Assembly (NCBI RefSeq): GCF_031755915.1
Contig: NC_083386.1
Location: 6,265,501 to 6,329,500, forward strand
Reading direction: 5' to 3'
Source: Ziziphus jujuba
Lineage: Eukaryota; Streptophyta; Magnoliopsida; Rosales; Rhamnaceae
Length of the DNA: 64,000 nt
Shown here: piece after piece, positions 1-10,229 of the stretch
How the letters are laid out: the number at the start of each line of letters is the position of its first letter
How positions within the stretch are numbered: the first letter of the stretch is position 1
Notes under the pieces: model-generated
Told to the model about the DNA's origin: nothing
Seen by the model: only the letters and a program-made list of their open reading frames with translations
Databases searched by the model: none
Program-made: the position numbers and the translations under genes

Positions 1-2
1 GG

Positions 3-119
3 TTTATGAAATTGCAGGGACGCGAGATTCTAGAAGATGATCCATGGCTCCTACAAGTTTCACGGACTTATGACAGCCTTCGCACCAGATTTGGAACAGG
101 ACCTGGCCGACCCTATTAG
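3..119 (+). other. Possible last exon of an upstream gene (unidentified)
   Basis: A reading frame is open from the window edge to a TAG at 117-119. It encodes about 38 residues of ordinary composition, including the stretch DDPWLLQVSRTYDSLRTRFG. Codon use looks more gene-like than the AT-rich DNA that follows. I do not recognise the family. The hAT MITE begins eight bases after this stop, so it would lie in the 3' UTR. The stretch is short and cut by the window edge, so it could be chance. Confidence 0.25.
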
Positions 120-126
120 GTGTCAG

Positions 127-649
127 TAGGGGTGGGCTCGGTTCGGTTCGGTTCGGTTTTGTGATCTTTTTTAAACCGAACCGACCGGTTCGGTTTGGGT
201 TGGGTACAAAACCGAACCGAACCGACCGTTACATTCAACCCAAACCGAACCGAATCGAATGAATATTTTTTGGTTTGGGTTGGGTTCACGGGTTGGGCTG
301 GGTTGGGCTTTCTGATGGGCTTCGACCCAAATTTTTTTATTTTTGGTTTAGGCCGGCTTGGGCCTTATGATGAGCTTCACTTTCAGCCCAATTTTTTGTA
401 TTTTTGGTTTGGACCAGTTTGAACCTCATGCATATTTCATGACTAAACCTTCACCTTTGGATTATTATGGGTCGGTTCGGTTTGGGTTGGGTAAATTTTC
501 TACCCACCCGTAATCCGAACCGAAAACCACGGGTTCAATACATATGTAACCGAACCGACCCGTTTAACAGTTAAAAACCAACCCAAACCGACCCAAATAG
601 TTCGGTTCGGGCGGGTTGGTCGGTTTGGATCGGGTTTTGCCCAGCCCTA
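127..649. mobile_element. hAT-type MITE, 523 bp
   Basis: The element starts TAGGGGTGGGC and ends GCCCAGCCCTA, terminal inverted repeats matching at 10 of 11 positions. The 8-bp direct repeat GGTGTCAG flanks it exactly (119-126 and 650-657), the duplication size of hAT transposases. The interior is made of GGTTCGG/CCGAACC motifs on both strands and could fold back on itself. It encodes no transposase, so it is a non-autonomous element. The short open frame inside it is only a reading of the repeat. Confidence 0.85.
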
Positions 650-657
650 GGTGTCAG

Positions 658-1689
658 CTTTGTCTTTTGTTGGCTATTAAGCGAGGTTTAATATTTAGAA
701 CTTAGAATTAATAAAAAAAATTGGAATTATCAGAGGGATTTGGTATGGATTAGAATGATCAAAGTGTACAACTTGCCCCAAGAAAGAAAGAGCTAAATTT
801 TGTAATTTTCATCGACTCAATAAAAATAGGTTTGTATTCATAAAACACATGTATATTTTTCTCTTACTAATTCAGATTTAGTTTTTACTTTTTTTTACAT
901 GATTCTCATTTCAAGAGGAAGTTTAAGGACTCAATTTCATTATTGAATTTTCCATATTTTTTGAGAAGTGGAAAAGCAAGAAAAAAGAAGGATAAGAATT
1001 TAAATGGTAATTGAGTTTTCAAATATTGGCTTTCTAGTTTGGGACCATTTGAACTTGTTTGAATGGTATGCATTAAAATCTAGTTAGTTTTAGATTTTTT
1101 GACTATTCCCAGGAGGGAATTAATTGTGCAGTTGTAGAAAATATTTAAATAAATAGATATGAAAGTGTCAAATAAATGGAACCATCTCTCATTTCTCATC
1201 TACCCTCATTTCTCATTAACTGTCCAATAAAGTGGAAAATATTTAAACAAATTGTTTTACTATCTACCATTTCTCATTTACCCTCATTAACTTCTATCCC
1301 TCTCTCTTTCTCTCCCTGCTACCACATTCAATCTCAAGGAGAGGAGCATCATCAATATGGATGCGGGAGGTGCAAACAGATTGATCATAGCAGCCGATCT
1401 TGCTCGGCCGCTGTACCTCTTGATAGCACTACCAACCAGCAGCACCATTCAACTGAAGGACCATAAATCGCTCTACGCTATATTAAGACAATGGGGGCAT
1501 GTTATGCGGTATGCGTATGTTATGTAATGTAGTAAGGAATGCAATTAGTAGCTCAACTGTGTAACATGTGTTTTGGCATAATAGACATTGGTTTTATGTG
1601 TTGTTTTGTTGGCAAAGTCATCTGTTTTATTGTGTTTCTAAAATATCACTTTGTGTTCAGTTTTTGTTCAGTTTTTTGTAGGTTTCTTA
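658..1689. other. AT-rich intergenic DNA
   Basis: No convincing gene is visible. A 56-codon frame opens at an ATG at 1357-1359 and closes at 1525-1527, downstream of a pyrimidine-rich stretch with repeated CTCATTTCTCAT motifs. It resembles nothing I know. It could be a captured exon or the outer part of the repeat element that follows. Confidence 0.4.
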
Positions 1690-3655
1690 TTGTTTCACGG
1701 ATTCTATTACTGCCCAGTGGTAATTACCGATGCATCATCGGTAATTGACATTTGTTCACCGTTGTAAGAGAATCACCACAATTCCATCCGACAACTTCAA
1801 TCGTATGTGTTTCCACCAAGAACATGCTAAATCTAGCTTTATTGATGATAAATGTTGACAAAGTAAGAGAAAAAACGACATTAATAAGTGAAAACATTCA
1901 ATTTGTAATTGCTTGAAATATTACCGTAGATTTCATCGGTAATTACCGAAACCCTTATGGTAATCACATTTTACCAAATTTTTGGCCTCCACAAGTCCCT
2001 TAATGTGTGTTAAATGCAACAACATGCAAAATATACTTTCTTCAATGATCCTAAGGAGAAAAAACCCCAAAAATTCTGAAAAAGCTCTCAAATTGGCAAA
2101 AAAACTTGATTACCGTAGGGCCTTCGATAATTATCGATGAAACCTACAGTAATCAGTTTAAACTTGCTGGAAAAATTACCGAAGATTTCATCGGTAATTA
2201 CCGAAGGCCCTACAGTATTCACATTTGATAACTTTTTTGGCCCCCACAAGTCCCTTAATGTGTGTTAAATGCAACAACATGCAAAATATACATTTTTCAA
2301 TGATACCAAGAAGAAAAACCCCAAACGTTATGAAAAAGTTCTCAAATTGGCAAAAAAACTTGATTACCGTAGGGCCTTCAGTAATTTTCGATGAAACCTA
2401 CGGTAATCAGTTTAAACTTGCTGGAAAACTTACAGACGATTTCATCGGTAATTACCGAAAACCCTACAATAATCACATTTGACAAATTTTTTGGCCCCCA
2501 CAAGTCCCTTAATGTGTGTTAAATGCAACAACATGCAAAATATACATTTTTCAATGATACCAAGAAGAAAAAACCCCAAACGTTATGAAAAAGTTTTCAA
2601 ATTGGCAAAAAAACTTGATTACCGTAGGGCTTTCGGTAATTACCGATGAAATCGACAGTAATCAATTTAAACTTGTTGGAAAAATTACCGACGATTTCAT
2701 TGGTAATTATCGAAGGCTCTACAGTAATCAACTTTTTTGGCCCCCACAAGTCTCCTAATGTGGGTTAAATGCAAAAACATGCAAAATATATATTCTTCAA
2801 TGATTCTAAGGAGAAAAAACCCCAAACGTTAGGAAAAAGTTTTCAAATTGGCAAAAAAACTTGATTACCGTAGGGTCTTCGGTTATTACCGATGAAACCT
2901 ACGGTAATCAGTTTAAACTTGCTGGAAAAATTACCGACGATTTCATCGGTAATTACCGAAAGCCCTACAATAATCACATTTGACAAATTTTTTGGCCCCC
3001 ACAAGTCCCTTAATGTGTGTTAAATGCAACAACATGCAAAATATACATTTTTCAATGATACCAAGAAGAAAAAACCCCAAACGTTATGAAAAAGTTCTCA
3101 AATTGGCCAAAAAACTTGATTACCGTAAGGCCTTCGGTAATTACCGATGAAATCGAACCGATGGTAATCAGTTTAAACTTGCTGGAAAAATTACCGACGA
3201 TTTCATCGGTAATTACCAAAGGCTCTACAGTAATCACATTTGACAACTTTTTTGGCCCCCACAAGTCTCCTAATGTGTGTTAAATGTAAAAACATGCAAA
3301 ATATATATTCTTCAATGATTCTAAGGAGAAAAAACCCCAAACGTTAGGAAAAAGTTTTCAAATTACCAACGATTTCATCGGTAATTACCGAAAGCCCTAC
3401 AGTAATCACATTTGACAAATTTTTTGGCCCCCACAAGTCCCTTAATGTGTGTTAAATGCAACAACATACAAAATATACATTTTTCAATGATACCAAGAAG
3501 AGAAACCCCAAACGTTATGAAAAAGTTCTCAAATTGGCCAAAAAACTTGATTACCGTAGGGCCTTCGGTAATTACCGATGAAACCTACGATAATAGATTT
3601 ATACTTTCTGGAAATATTACCGATGGCTTCATTGGTAATTATCGAAGGCCCTACG
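1690..3655 (+). repeat. Forward arm of a palindromic array of ~255-bp repeats
   Basis: About seven head-to-tail units are present. The anchor ACAAGTCCCTTAATGTG (or a close variant) recurs at 1991, 2246, 2500, 2746, 3001, 3261 and 3433. The spacing is therefore 246-260 bp, with a truncated 172-bp last step. Each unit holds nested short palindromes built on TTCGGTAATTACCGA followed by TGAAACCTACGGTAATC. Short open frames rich in ITVGPSVITDE are readings of these units. Near the outer end, 1825-1880 matches the reverse complement of about 4560-4612, so the arms pair beyond the repeats. This looks like the long structured terminus of a Foldback-like or Mutator-like DNA transposon. Confidence 0.8.
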
Positions 3656-4612
3656 GTAATCAAGTATTTTTTGCCAATTTGAGAACTTTTTCCTAACGTT
3701 TGGGATTTTTTCTTCTTGGTATCATTGAAAAATATATATTTTACATGTTGTTGCATTTAACACACATTAAGGGACTTGTAGGGGCCAAAAAAGTTGTCAA
3801 ATGTGATTACTGTAGGGCCTTTGGTAATTACCGATGAAATCGTCGGTAATTTTTCCAGTAAGTTTAAACTGATTACCGTAGGTTTCATCGGTATTTACCG
3901 AAGGCCCCACGATAATCAAGTTTTTTTGCCAATTTGAAAAACTTTTTACTAACGTTTGGGGTTTTTTCTCCTTAGAATCATTGGAGAATATATATATTTT
4001 GCATGTTTTTGCATTTAACATACATAAGGAGACTTGTGAGGGCCAAAAAAGTTGTCAAATGTACCGTAGAGCCTTCGGTAATTACCGATGAAATCTTTGG
4101 TAAATTTTCTAGCCAGTTTAAACGGATTACCGTAGGTTTCATCCGTAATTACCGAAGACCCTATGGTAATCAAGTATTTTTTGCCAATTTGAGAACTTTT
4201 TCCTAACGTTTGGGATTTTTTCTCCTTAGAATCATTGAAGAATGTATATTTTGCATATTGTTGCATTTGACACTTATTAGGGGACTTTTGGGGGCCAAAA
4301 AATTGATAAAATGCGATTAACACTGGGGTTTCGGTAATTACCGATGAAACCTACGGTAATCAAATTTTTTTGCCAATTTGAGAACGTTTTCCAAACTTTT
4401 GGGGTATTTTCTGTTTAGGGTCAGTGATGAATGTATATTTTGCATGTTGTTATCAGAAACACGCATTAGTGGACTCTTTGGAGTCAAAAAATATGTGAAT
4501 TGATGTTACCGAAAGCGTATTGGTAATCATCTTTGTTTGAATTTTTATCACTACCAAGGGTCTTCTTTTCTCTTATTTTGTCAACGGTTATCATTGCTAA
4601 AGCTAGATTCTG
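3656..4612 (-). repeat. Reverse arm of the palindromic repeat array
   Basis: The same ~255-bp unit appears inverted about four times. The anchor's reverse complement lies near 3775, 4035, 4284 and, degraded, 4474. Orientation flips at about 3655. The arm ends at about 4612, next to the 3' end of the Ulp1-like gene. That arrangement fits a transposon whose terminal repeat abuts its peptidase gene. The superfamily is not settled because I could not fix outer target duplications. Confidence 0.75.
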
Positions 4613-4661
4613 CATATTAAGATACCATTAATATAGGATGTCATAATATTAAACATACGAT

Positions 4662-5684
4662 CTACATTGAAAATTTATTAAAGCACAAGTCAACAGCATA
4701 TTTTTTTCTAAACAAGCTAATGTCTTCCAGGCCAAATAAAAGGTTCTCCTCACTGCTCTTGTATTCAATAAATTTCAAAGCGAAGATGCCACAATCACCC
4801 CTACAAAATAGCATTAATGAAAACCAACCACGTGAATTTCCACACGTAAGCACAATTAAACAGCAGCAATAGAAGTGGTTGGAAATGACAACACATTCAT
4901 ACCCATTATCTTGGCAGGGTGCATCTTTGATCATGGTCATTGTGAATGGCTCTAAAGTGGGAAGTACTTCTGGATTCTTCTCGTAATATCCCCCATACCT
5001 CAATAGGTAAGGCAGCATATACTTAAGGCATTTCGCATTGTCCAACTCTTTATTCTGGACATATTTATTTCCCATATTTGGATCGTATAAATCAATATGT
5101 CGAGCCTTCAAGTCCACACATGCTGCCAACCAATGGGCGCCTTCATTGTTGACAGGGATGTACACCTAAAAATTAGAACGTAATGTCATTATCCACAAAT
5201 TGGGAAACTTAGTCAGAATTTTTTTAAATATATGTATAGACTTACATAATCACATCTCCACCACGGCACACTAAGTTTGGGTGACTTCCCATGCACATAG
5301 CTACGAAGTGTCGAATCACATGAATATGTGCTTCGATATGCCTCCCATATGGGATAACGACCTTTGATGGATGACTGCCAAATAATTAAATAGATACAAT
5401 ATAAAACGTCATCAATATAACATTCATGAATAAATACCGACAGATGTATTATCACTTATCGCACCGAACTACATAAATGAATATAAAACTTACCATCTCG
5501 ATGAGGAAGAGGAGAGTGGAACGTGCCCTGGAAGTTTGGTGGTTTCTTTCTCAGCTTTGGATTGTTGCCTAGTAGTTCGTCGACGCTTAAAGTTGGGTGC
5601 TGATATTCTGCCACCGCGTCTCTTAGTTTGCATCTTCTTAACTCCCTTCTTCAATTGAGATCGCAAATTCCTTTTTGGTGCCAT
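4662..5684 (-). CDS. Ulp1-like (C48) cysteine peptidase gene, transposon-associated
   Basis: Three exons join cleanly on the - strand: 5374-5246, 5165-4903 and 4800-4662. Introns have GT/AG ends and compatible phases, giving 176 codons and a stop. The product shows the Ulp1/SENP catalytic order. PWWRCDYVYIPV leads to the His of HWLAACVDL, then the Asp of IDLYDP, a Gln in CQDNG, and the nucleophile Cys in GGDCGIFAL. Such enzymes cleave SUMO-like conjugates. In plants, related domains are often carried by Mutator-like (Kaonashi-type) elements. A possible first exon (5684-5494) encodes a basic stretch from MAPKRNLRSQ and ends at a good donor. It leaves two bases, whereas the next exon needs phase 0, so the 5' part is either mis-modelled or broken. 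The adjacent palindromic repeats support a transposon origin. Confidence 0.6.
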
Positions 5685-6114
5685 TATAAAATACAACCTA
5701 TAAATGTAACTTGACAACATTAATAACTTTTTAACTACCTTTAGCCACATAGTCAACTATGTATGCATATATAAATAACCATAATCCTAAATTATGAATA
5801 CATAATTTATATAATTCTAAACAATACAAAATAACCATTTCAATTTAAATTGCCAATGATGCTCATTTTCATCTACATTTAAAGTGTATATATATGTATA
5901 TATATATATAACTACGTATAAACAACTCAAAATAACATAAAATTTGATCAAACACATTTATTTATCCAACCAATTCCACATTTTTTATCACTTCCAAAAT
6001 TAATTTATAGTAGTTTTAATTTTTAAGCTTGTGCCAAACTATAAACCTTAATCAACTCCATATTTTTTTCTCCTTATGAACCCCAAAACTCTTTATTAAA
6101 AAAAAAAAAAAAGG

Positions 6115-6138
6115 GCTGACGTCATCGATTACGTCAGC
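6115..6138. promoter_or_regulatory. 24-bp near-perfect palindrome with two TGACGT cores
   Basis: The block starts GCTGACGTCA and ends TACGTCAGC; the two halves are inverted copies with a single mismatched pair. TGACGTCA is the classical bZIP (CRE/as-1-like) site. It lies about 430 bp upstream of the putative first ATG of the Ulp1-like gene. Binding is inferred from the motif only. Confidence 0.4.
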
Positions 6139-6193
6139 AAAACGGCAAGTGGTCCGTTACACACGCACAAAAATGACACGTTGTTTCTAATTA

Positions 6194-6276
6194 ACGACAT
6201 GTCGTCTTAATAGGACGACGTGTCGTATGGGCTGGCCGACCGAATGACATGTCGTTAGTAACAGACGACACGTCGT
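6194..6276. promoter_or_regulatory. Four 12-bp palindromic ACGACNNGTCGT boxes
   Basis: Boxes lie at 6194-6205 (ACGACATGTCGT), 6215-6226 (ACGACGTGTCGT), 6244-6255 (ATGACATGTCGT) and 6265-6276 (ACGACACGTCGT). Start-to-start spacing is 21, 29 and 21 bp, near two or three helical turns. Two boxes contain ACGT cores. They could be a dimer-binding array of the Ulp1-like gene or subterminal transposase sites. Confidence 0.4.
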
Positions 6277-7651
6277 TCGCTTCTCCTTCAACCTCCAGTC
6301 AGTCGACCCGAACCCACCCGAACCGGGTCTCGTACCCGAATTCCGACCCAAAATTTTCTCCCACCTCCAGCCACTGTTTCAGGCCAAACCGATCCCATTT
6401 TTTTCGTCTCTTCATTTTCTACTGATAACCAGTGTCAATCTATCCTAAAACTTAGATTTTAATAACTTCCATATAAAAACCTTAATCTAACATAAATTTC
6501 AAATTTTTAACTGGTTTTAAACATCAATAAAGCAATTCACATTCCTAAACATATCACATTGTACTCAAAAAATGTTATATATTCTTAAAATTCCAAGTAT
6601 TTGATGTAAATATGAAATCCACAATATATATACATCACACACGGCAATAAACAAAAAAAAAAAAAAATTAACTGATGATACTTATAAGTGGATTAAAAAA
6701 TAGAAAAAAAATAGATTTTTGTTTTTTAGTTGAAAAGTTAAAAGGATTTTTCGTGGTGTGGGATATGATGTGGATAGGTTGAAGTAAAAGTTTTTTGTAG
6801 AAATAGATTGGAAATTAATATAAAAGGATATGGATGTCTTTTAAAATTATTTTAAAGTTATAATTGATATTAAAGGATAAAAAAAAAAAATTTGAAAGAG
6901 AGGGGGTATATTTCGTTACCGCCTTGCCAAGGAGGGTAAAGGGCCAAATTCTCCTTTTTTATGATCCTTGTTCAAAAAAGAAAAAAAAAAAGATCACTTG
7001 GAAATGAATTTCTTAAGAGCATTTATCTGTTAGCTTGCAATACATCGTGTTATTATAGACGTTTCTTTTAAAATCTGATTGCTAAAAATAAAAATCAATA
7101 AAAAATATCTTTATTTATTTATTTTTTAAAACAAACACATGTGATTTTTTGTTTTTTTGGGCATTTTAAAGCCATTTTCAACTTTTTCAATTCGAAGAAA
7201 TATTTCAAGTGAAGGGTTCTATATGCAAATCTTATATTATGTAATTCTTTCCTTTTATTAAACCAACAAAAGTTTAAAGTTTTTTCAGCCAAAACAAAAA
7301 AACAAAAAAAAAAAAAAAATAAAAACAAAAACAAAACAAAACAAAACAAAAGTTTAAAGTTTATTTTTCTGTTAAACTATCAACTAAACTTCAATTCTTT
7401 TATTTAATATCATTCTTCCTCTTTCCAATTAATCAAATCCACCAAAAATAGCTTTTATATTGTTTTTATTGTTATATTTTATTGTTTTGTCAATACAATT
7501 TTTTTTTTTTAATTAATTTGTCAATACAACTTGGTCTCACCCATTTACTAAGATACTCTCAAACTTCAAATAAACGGCATAAGATTTGAAAGAATTCCAA
7601 GCAGTTTACCTAACGAAAAAATGTACTAAAATATAACCAAAATAATATATT

Positions 7652-7658
<7 letters not shown>

Positions 7659-7712
<54 letters not shown>
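7659..7712. repeat. (AT)n microsatellite
   Basis: About 54 bp of alternating TA. In the paralogous copy near 45690 the tract is only a few repeats long, so it expanded here or shrank there. Other AT tracts of this kind lie at about 16386-16405, 16817-16848, 30038-30064, 30287-30338 and 37418-37434. Confidence 0.9.
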
Positions 7713-7713
<1 letters not shown>

Positions 7714-8483
7714 TATTTCCCTAATAATTATGTTTAAGCAATATTAAAAATTAAAAAATAAAACAAGTAAAGGCGAAAGGGATGACAATGAAAGAAATCA
7801 TAATTTAAAGGCAAAATATAGACAATCTACCATTAAAAATAAGAGAATTGCTTTTTAATATTTATAAATTATATAAAAAAATGTTATGTATGCTTTTGCT
7901 TTTTTATATAAATATATGTTTTTTTTATTACAGGAGAAAAAGTTGTAATACTTAAACTTGTATAGTTTGTTAGTATTTTTTTCTATTAATATTCACCATT
8001 TTTTTTTCTTTAAAAGTGATCACTTAGTAATTTAATTTTGGATAGTCATATTTAATTATTTTATTTGAAATTCTGTGCCATAAAAGGAAATTAACACTAT
8101 TAATTATCTAACAGAAATATTTCATATCTAGCAAATTATTACATGATACAATTCTAACCATTAGATTTAATTTTATTGACATGTCACAATTTGACAAACT
8201 CAAATTGAAATTCTCCATTTTTCAGAAATGGAGAGGATCGTTTTATATACTTACTAACTTTGTCACGATGATACTGAAAAACACATTAATGATATAATCA
8301 GTATAAAAATAACAAAAAGTCAAACTTTTATATGGCATTTTTTCAACAGTATTTGAAAAAGTTGAGTAGAAAAATGCTCTCCAATCTTTCTTGATAAGGT
8401 TCATTATTATTGCTGAAATAATGGAATTATACATAGACTTATTATTTGATTTTGAAAAGACTAAATAATGTTTAAATATATAA

Positions 8484-8921
8484 GAGCATCTCCAATGGTT
8501 TTTTCAATTGGAATTTATATGGTATTAATTTTAGAAATTGTTTATATTTATATGATATTTTTTCTATTTAATATATATTGTTTTAGATAATTTTTCTCAA
8601 ATAGATTTTGTTTAAAATATCTTAAATACTAATATGTAATTTTTTTATTTTAAAATTATAACTAATTAAAAAAAACCAAAAGTTCATGAGTTTTTTTTTT
8701 TTTAATCAAAAGTCAATCAAAATAAATAAAATACTGAATCAACCTGTCTAATAGATCTCCAAAAATAGACAATATCTTTTACAATTTTTAATTCTTTTGT
8801 TGCCACATCAGTTTGAAAAAATTAATATACAAAACTATTTAAAATAATTTTTTTAAAATCTTATCTATTTTTCTAGTATGAAAAATAATTTTTAAACGAA
8901 CACAGAGCATTGGAGATACTC
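8484..8921. mobile_element. MITE with GAGCATCTCCAATG ends, 438 bp
   Basis: The left end GAGCATCTCCAATG (8484-8497) is matched by CATTGGAGATACTC at 8908-8921, a 14-bp inverted repeat with one mismatch. The interior is AT-rich with no coding capacity. The paralogous sequence near 46475-46490 runs straight through without it. This terminus type is common among plant Tourist/Harbinger-like MITEs. The exact target duplication is ambiguous; TAA/TTA-type flanks are possible. Confidence 0.75.
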
Positions 8922-8972
8922 CCAAAGTTAATCAAATTCTACAGCATTTCACGGTTAAAGTTGCTAAGATCA

Positions 8973-10018
8973 ATGTTGTTAGAATCGGACGATTTGTGAT
9001 ACGAATCGGAACGTTTTTCATATAAAACGATTCAAATCATTCATGTGAATCAATTGGAAGATGAATCGTATGTTTCCTCAACTGAATCGTGGGATTGGAA
9101 CGAATTGTCGATATACCGGTTCAAATTGTCTACGCTTTTTTTTCTCATTTTTCAATTGATTTTAATCTTCCAAATACAAGATACCGTTGAAAAAAAATCT
9201 ATTTAAGAAGTGGAAACTGGAGAGGAAGACAAAAAGACAGAAAAGAGAAGAAGATAATAATGATTTATTGAAAATATATAGAAGAATTAGAAGATCTGAT
9301 AAGAAGAGGAAGATGGCAGAGATGCAGAAAGGAGAAGGAGAAGAAGACGAGAGATGCAGAAAAGTTATTATTATTTTATTTGTTTTCCTTTTAATTTTTA
9401 TTGGTTGAAGTGTTTGTTTTGTTTGTTGTTTTTTGTGAATTTATTGGTTGAGTGTAGAAAGTTGAAACAAGTAGATTGATATGATCGTGATTCTTGAGTT
9501 GAGTGAATAAACTGAATAAATAAAATAATAAAAAAAATATTATTATTATTACTATTTTTTGTTTTTTATTGGTTAAAGTGATGATCATAAATTGATAAGA
9601 TGGGTTATTTTTTTATTATTTAGTAAAATGTAATGTTTTGATATAGCCACGTGCAAATCTAAATTTTTAATATCCTAAATAAATAATAAAATAAAAAATA
9701 ATATATAAAATATTTAAATATGCATGTAAACCTAATTTGAATTTGAAAATTGATATTAGTTAAAATTTATTATTTATAATTAATTAAAATTTTTTATTAT
9801 TTTATTTTTAAAAAATAATATTTCTTAAAATTTTATTTTATGGATATAGTTATTATTTTAAAAATTATATATTAAATTTAAAATAAATAATTATATATGT
9901 ATTAATAAATGACAAATTGATATTATTATATTTTATTATTATTATTTTTAAGTGTATCTTACACGTTTCATAATTTTAACAAACAATTTACGTTTTGAAT
10001 TACCATTTGACAACTTTG
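8973..10018. mobile_element. 1.05-kb insertion of unknown class upstream of RLP1
   Basis: The flanks GCTAAGATCA (8963-8972) and GCTAACTTCA (10019-10028) match at 8 of 10 positions. The RLP4 copy has the single uninterrupted site GCTATGATCA followed by CAAGGTTT. A 9-10 bp duplication would fit a Mutator-like element, but terminal inverted repeats are weak. The left part carries repeated GAATCG/CGATTC motifs and the right part is very AT-rich. An open frame at 9187-9408 is a lysine/arginine/glutamate-rich purine stretch, not a credible protein. Confidence 0.6.
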
Positions 10019-10147
10019 GCTAACTTCACAAGGTTTTCTATGATTTGGTTACTTAACGTGTATGAGAGGGTGGACTTTTTGTTGTACGGTGAGGATCTAA
10101 AAAATAAATATTTTAGGAAGTATTTTGTTTGCTTTGGAAGACTTTCA

Positions 10148-10170
10148 TTGACTTTGATCCAAATAAATAC
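10148..10170 (+). promoter_or_regulatory. Putative core promoter of RLP1 with W-box-like TTGACT
   Basis: TTGACTTTGATCC is followed directly by AAATAAATAC, about 60 bp before the start codon. The same arrangement sits upstream of RLP4 (46651-46672), RLP5 (60714-60735, with TATAAATA) and pseudogene RLP3 (about 30204-30223). TTGAC is the WRKY-binding core and AATAAATA is TATA-like. WRKY control would suit a defence receptor but is inferred. Confidence 0.45.
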
Positions 10171-10229
10171 CCCAAGTAAATTAGTAACATTACCATTATT
10201 TGTTCATCAGCAACAAGGAAAAAAAAAAA

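Larger units (their letters stand above)
5757..7349. other. AT-rich spacer upstream of the Ulp1-like gene
   Basis: No gene is visible. A short GC-richer block at 6110-6330 stands out and holds the palindromic boxes listed separately. It is followed by CCCGAACCC-type motifs. A sequence at 6900-6960 (GTTACCGCCTTGCCAAGG) looks like the edge of another element, but no partner was found. Confidence 0.4.

Noticed and set aside
195..422. 75-codon frame rich in NRTEP and GFxxG repeats
   Set aside because: It reads the GGTTCGG motif of the hAT MITE and lies wholly between the inverted ends.
2225..4323. Several 65-102-codon frames with ITVGPSVITDE on both strands
   Set aside because: Every one is a reading of the ~255-bp repeat; the similarity is due to the repeat, not to protein conservation.
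1690..4612. CRISPR-like spaced repeat
   Set aside because: The units are ~255 bp, palindromic and inverted halfway, in plant nuclear DNA; nothing fits a CRISPR array.
9187..9408. 73-codon K/R/E-rich frame
   Set aside because: Purine-rich low-complexity sequence within an insertion; no domain and no support from the paralogous copy.
10200..10229. Upstream extension of RLP1 (and RLP4, RLP5) to non-ATG starts
   Set aside because: The extensions begin at TTG and would hide the signal peptide; the downstream ATGs are conserved in position.
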